Below are positions 63,549-64,000 of a DNA stretch of 64,000 nucleotides, piece after piece; the first letter of the stretch is position 1, and every line of letters begins with the position of its first letter. This stretch comes from Comamonas sp. KCTC 72670 (GTDB lineage: Bacteria; Myxococcota; Myxococcia; Myxococcales; Myxococcaceae). The notes under the pieces are model-generated. The model searched no databases, was not told the DNA's origin, and saw nothing but the letters and a program-made list of their open reading frames with translations. The translations under genes and the position numbers were made by a program. Location: NCBI GenBank assembly GCA_014656495.1, contig BNCN01000013.1, positions 64,814 through 128,813 on the forward strand, written 5' to 3'.

Positions 63549-63844
63549 CACCGCACCTCCTCCACCGCGTCGATGAGCCCGAGCCGGCGCAACTCCGTGA
63601 GGAACTTCAGCGTGTCCGTGAGCACCCGCTCCACCTCCCAGCCATGCCGCTGGGAGACGAGCTCCACCAGGGCCCGCGCGGTGCGCGTCCCGTCGCAGAG
63701 CATCCAGACCTCCACGGCCGTCTCGTTGAGGCCGCGCAGCGTGTTGCCCTCGGCGTCCAGGATGATGAAGTCCGCCCCGAAGCGCTGCCCCGAGACGTCC
63801 TCCCGCCACCGCGGCGCGTGCTCCGCGTTGAACTCCGTCGTCAT
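63548..63844 (-). CDS. PqqD-family protein
   Basis: 98 residues, the usual PqqD length. Conserved PqqD pattern visible: GNTLRGLNETAVEVWMLCDG, a helical middle and the closing LTELRRLGLIDAV. PqqD-like domains (RRE) bind the leader region of ribosomal peptides and deliver them to modifying enzymes. The start ATG 63844 overlaps the upstream gene's stop in an ATGA arrangement. No PQQ biosynthesis genes are seen, so a role in modification of the nearby small peptide is more likely than PQQ synthesis. Confidence 0.9.
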   Translation of the reverse strand: MTTEFNAEHAPRWREDVSGQRFGADFIILDAEGNTLRGLNETAVEVWMLCDGTRTARALVELVSQRHGWEVERVLTDTLKFLTELRRLGLIDAVEEVR

Positions 63845-64000
63845 TGGCCACCTCGCCGGCCCAGCAGCGCCGCCAACCGCCACTTCACGGCCACCCGAAT
63901 TCGCCCCAACCACCGAGGGCCCTGATCCCACCCGGTCTCCAGCAGGACACCGCCGCGGCGCACCTGACGCACCCGCCCCAGCACCCGGGACGGTGGCAGC
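63841..64000 (-). CDS. C-terminal part of an unidentified protein (5' end off window)
   Basis: 52 residues before a TGA that overlaps the pqqD-like start. The visible sequence is basic and partly hydrophobic (WLGRIRVAVKWRLAALLGRRGGQ at the end). It is too short for a family call. By position it is the next upstream member of the candidate peptide-modification operon. Confidence 0.6.
   Translation of the reverse strand, partial: LPPSRVLGRVRQVRRGGVLLETGWDQGPRWLGRIRVAVKWRLAALLGRRGGQ

Noticed and set aside
63548-63844. PQQ biosynthesis role for the PqqD-like gene
   Set aside because: No pqqA, B, C or E gene is visible, and the neighbouring HPr-kinase-like and peptide genes suit another RiPP pathway.

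Overview
The window is a 64 kb chromosomal segment of a very GC-rich delta-type bacterium. Gene content points to the Myxococcota, most likely Myxococcaceae (Myxococcus, Corallococcus or Pyxidicoccus): a PilZ-like N-terminus of the Myxococcus paralogous type fused to Hsp70, duplicated-type orphan ABC permeases, many receiver-domain fusions, a methylglutaconyl-CoA hydratase of the LiuC type, sphingolipid genes and a FAAL-started NRPS. No insertion sequence, prophage or CRISPR array is visible. Nearly every long open frame lying opposite a gene is a GC-bias shadow. The assignments rest on reading-frame quality, motifs, start-site signals and gene neighbourhood.

Layout. 1-7.1 kb (minus): the 5' part of a lipopeptide-type NRPS (FAAL, carrier protein, condensation, predicted serine adenylation domain) runs off the left edge, preceded by a PilZ-like/Hsp70 fusion. 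7.2-11.2 kb: guaB and guaA (GMP synthesis) flank a lipoprotein gene. 11.3-18 kb: S46 peptidase, ADOP/MacB-type permease, a lipoprotein and a DUF3014 protein. 18.1-29.7 kb: a long minus-strand run carrying an acyl-CoA carboxylase subunit, acyl-CoA dehydrogenase, an unknown coupled gene, rnc, two cyclophilins, era, der, a YfgM-like protein, bamB, a Nudix hydrolase and an RNase H-like exonuclease. It joins ribosome-assembly GTPases to outer-membrane assembly, as in the yfgM-bamB-der order of gamma-proteobacteria. 29.9-38 kb: YtxH protein, liuC, a TIM44/zinc-ribbon/TerB membrane protein, a chemoreceptor, HMG-CoA lyase, a methyltransferase and an aminotransferase.

38-48 kb looks like a lipid module. 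A divergent promoter region separates an Aur1/PAP2-like membrane phosphotransferase plus an MMPL/RND exporter (minus) from an operon of serine palmitoyltransferase, a GNAT-like acyltransferase and an NAD-dependent epimerase-like reductase (plus). That trio matches the bacterial ceramide pathway Spt, bCerS, CerR. A TolC-like and an MlaC-like gene converge on it.

48-57 kb: class I aldolase, tRNA-Ala(GGC), RsmB-type methyltransferase, a receiver-cupin fusion, tRNA-Leu(CAA), a TPR protein, a receiver-GGDEF diguanylate cyclase and a flavoprotein fused to a C-terminal receiver domain, then a bestrophin-like channel. 57-64 kb (minus): HdeD-like protein and miaA, preceded by a tightly packed gene set of PqqD-like protein, lipoprotein, large exported fibronectin/beta-propeller protein, a 47-59 residue Cys-containing peptide with a YxxPxI motif, and an HPr-kinase-like protein. 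The last set looks like an uncharacterised RiPP-type peptide modification system and is the most novel feature of the window; its upstream genes lie beyond the right edge.
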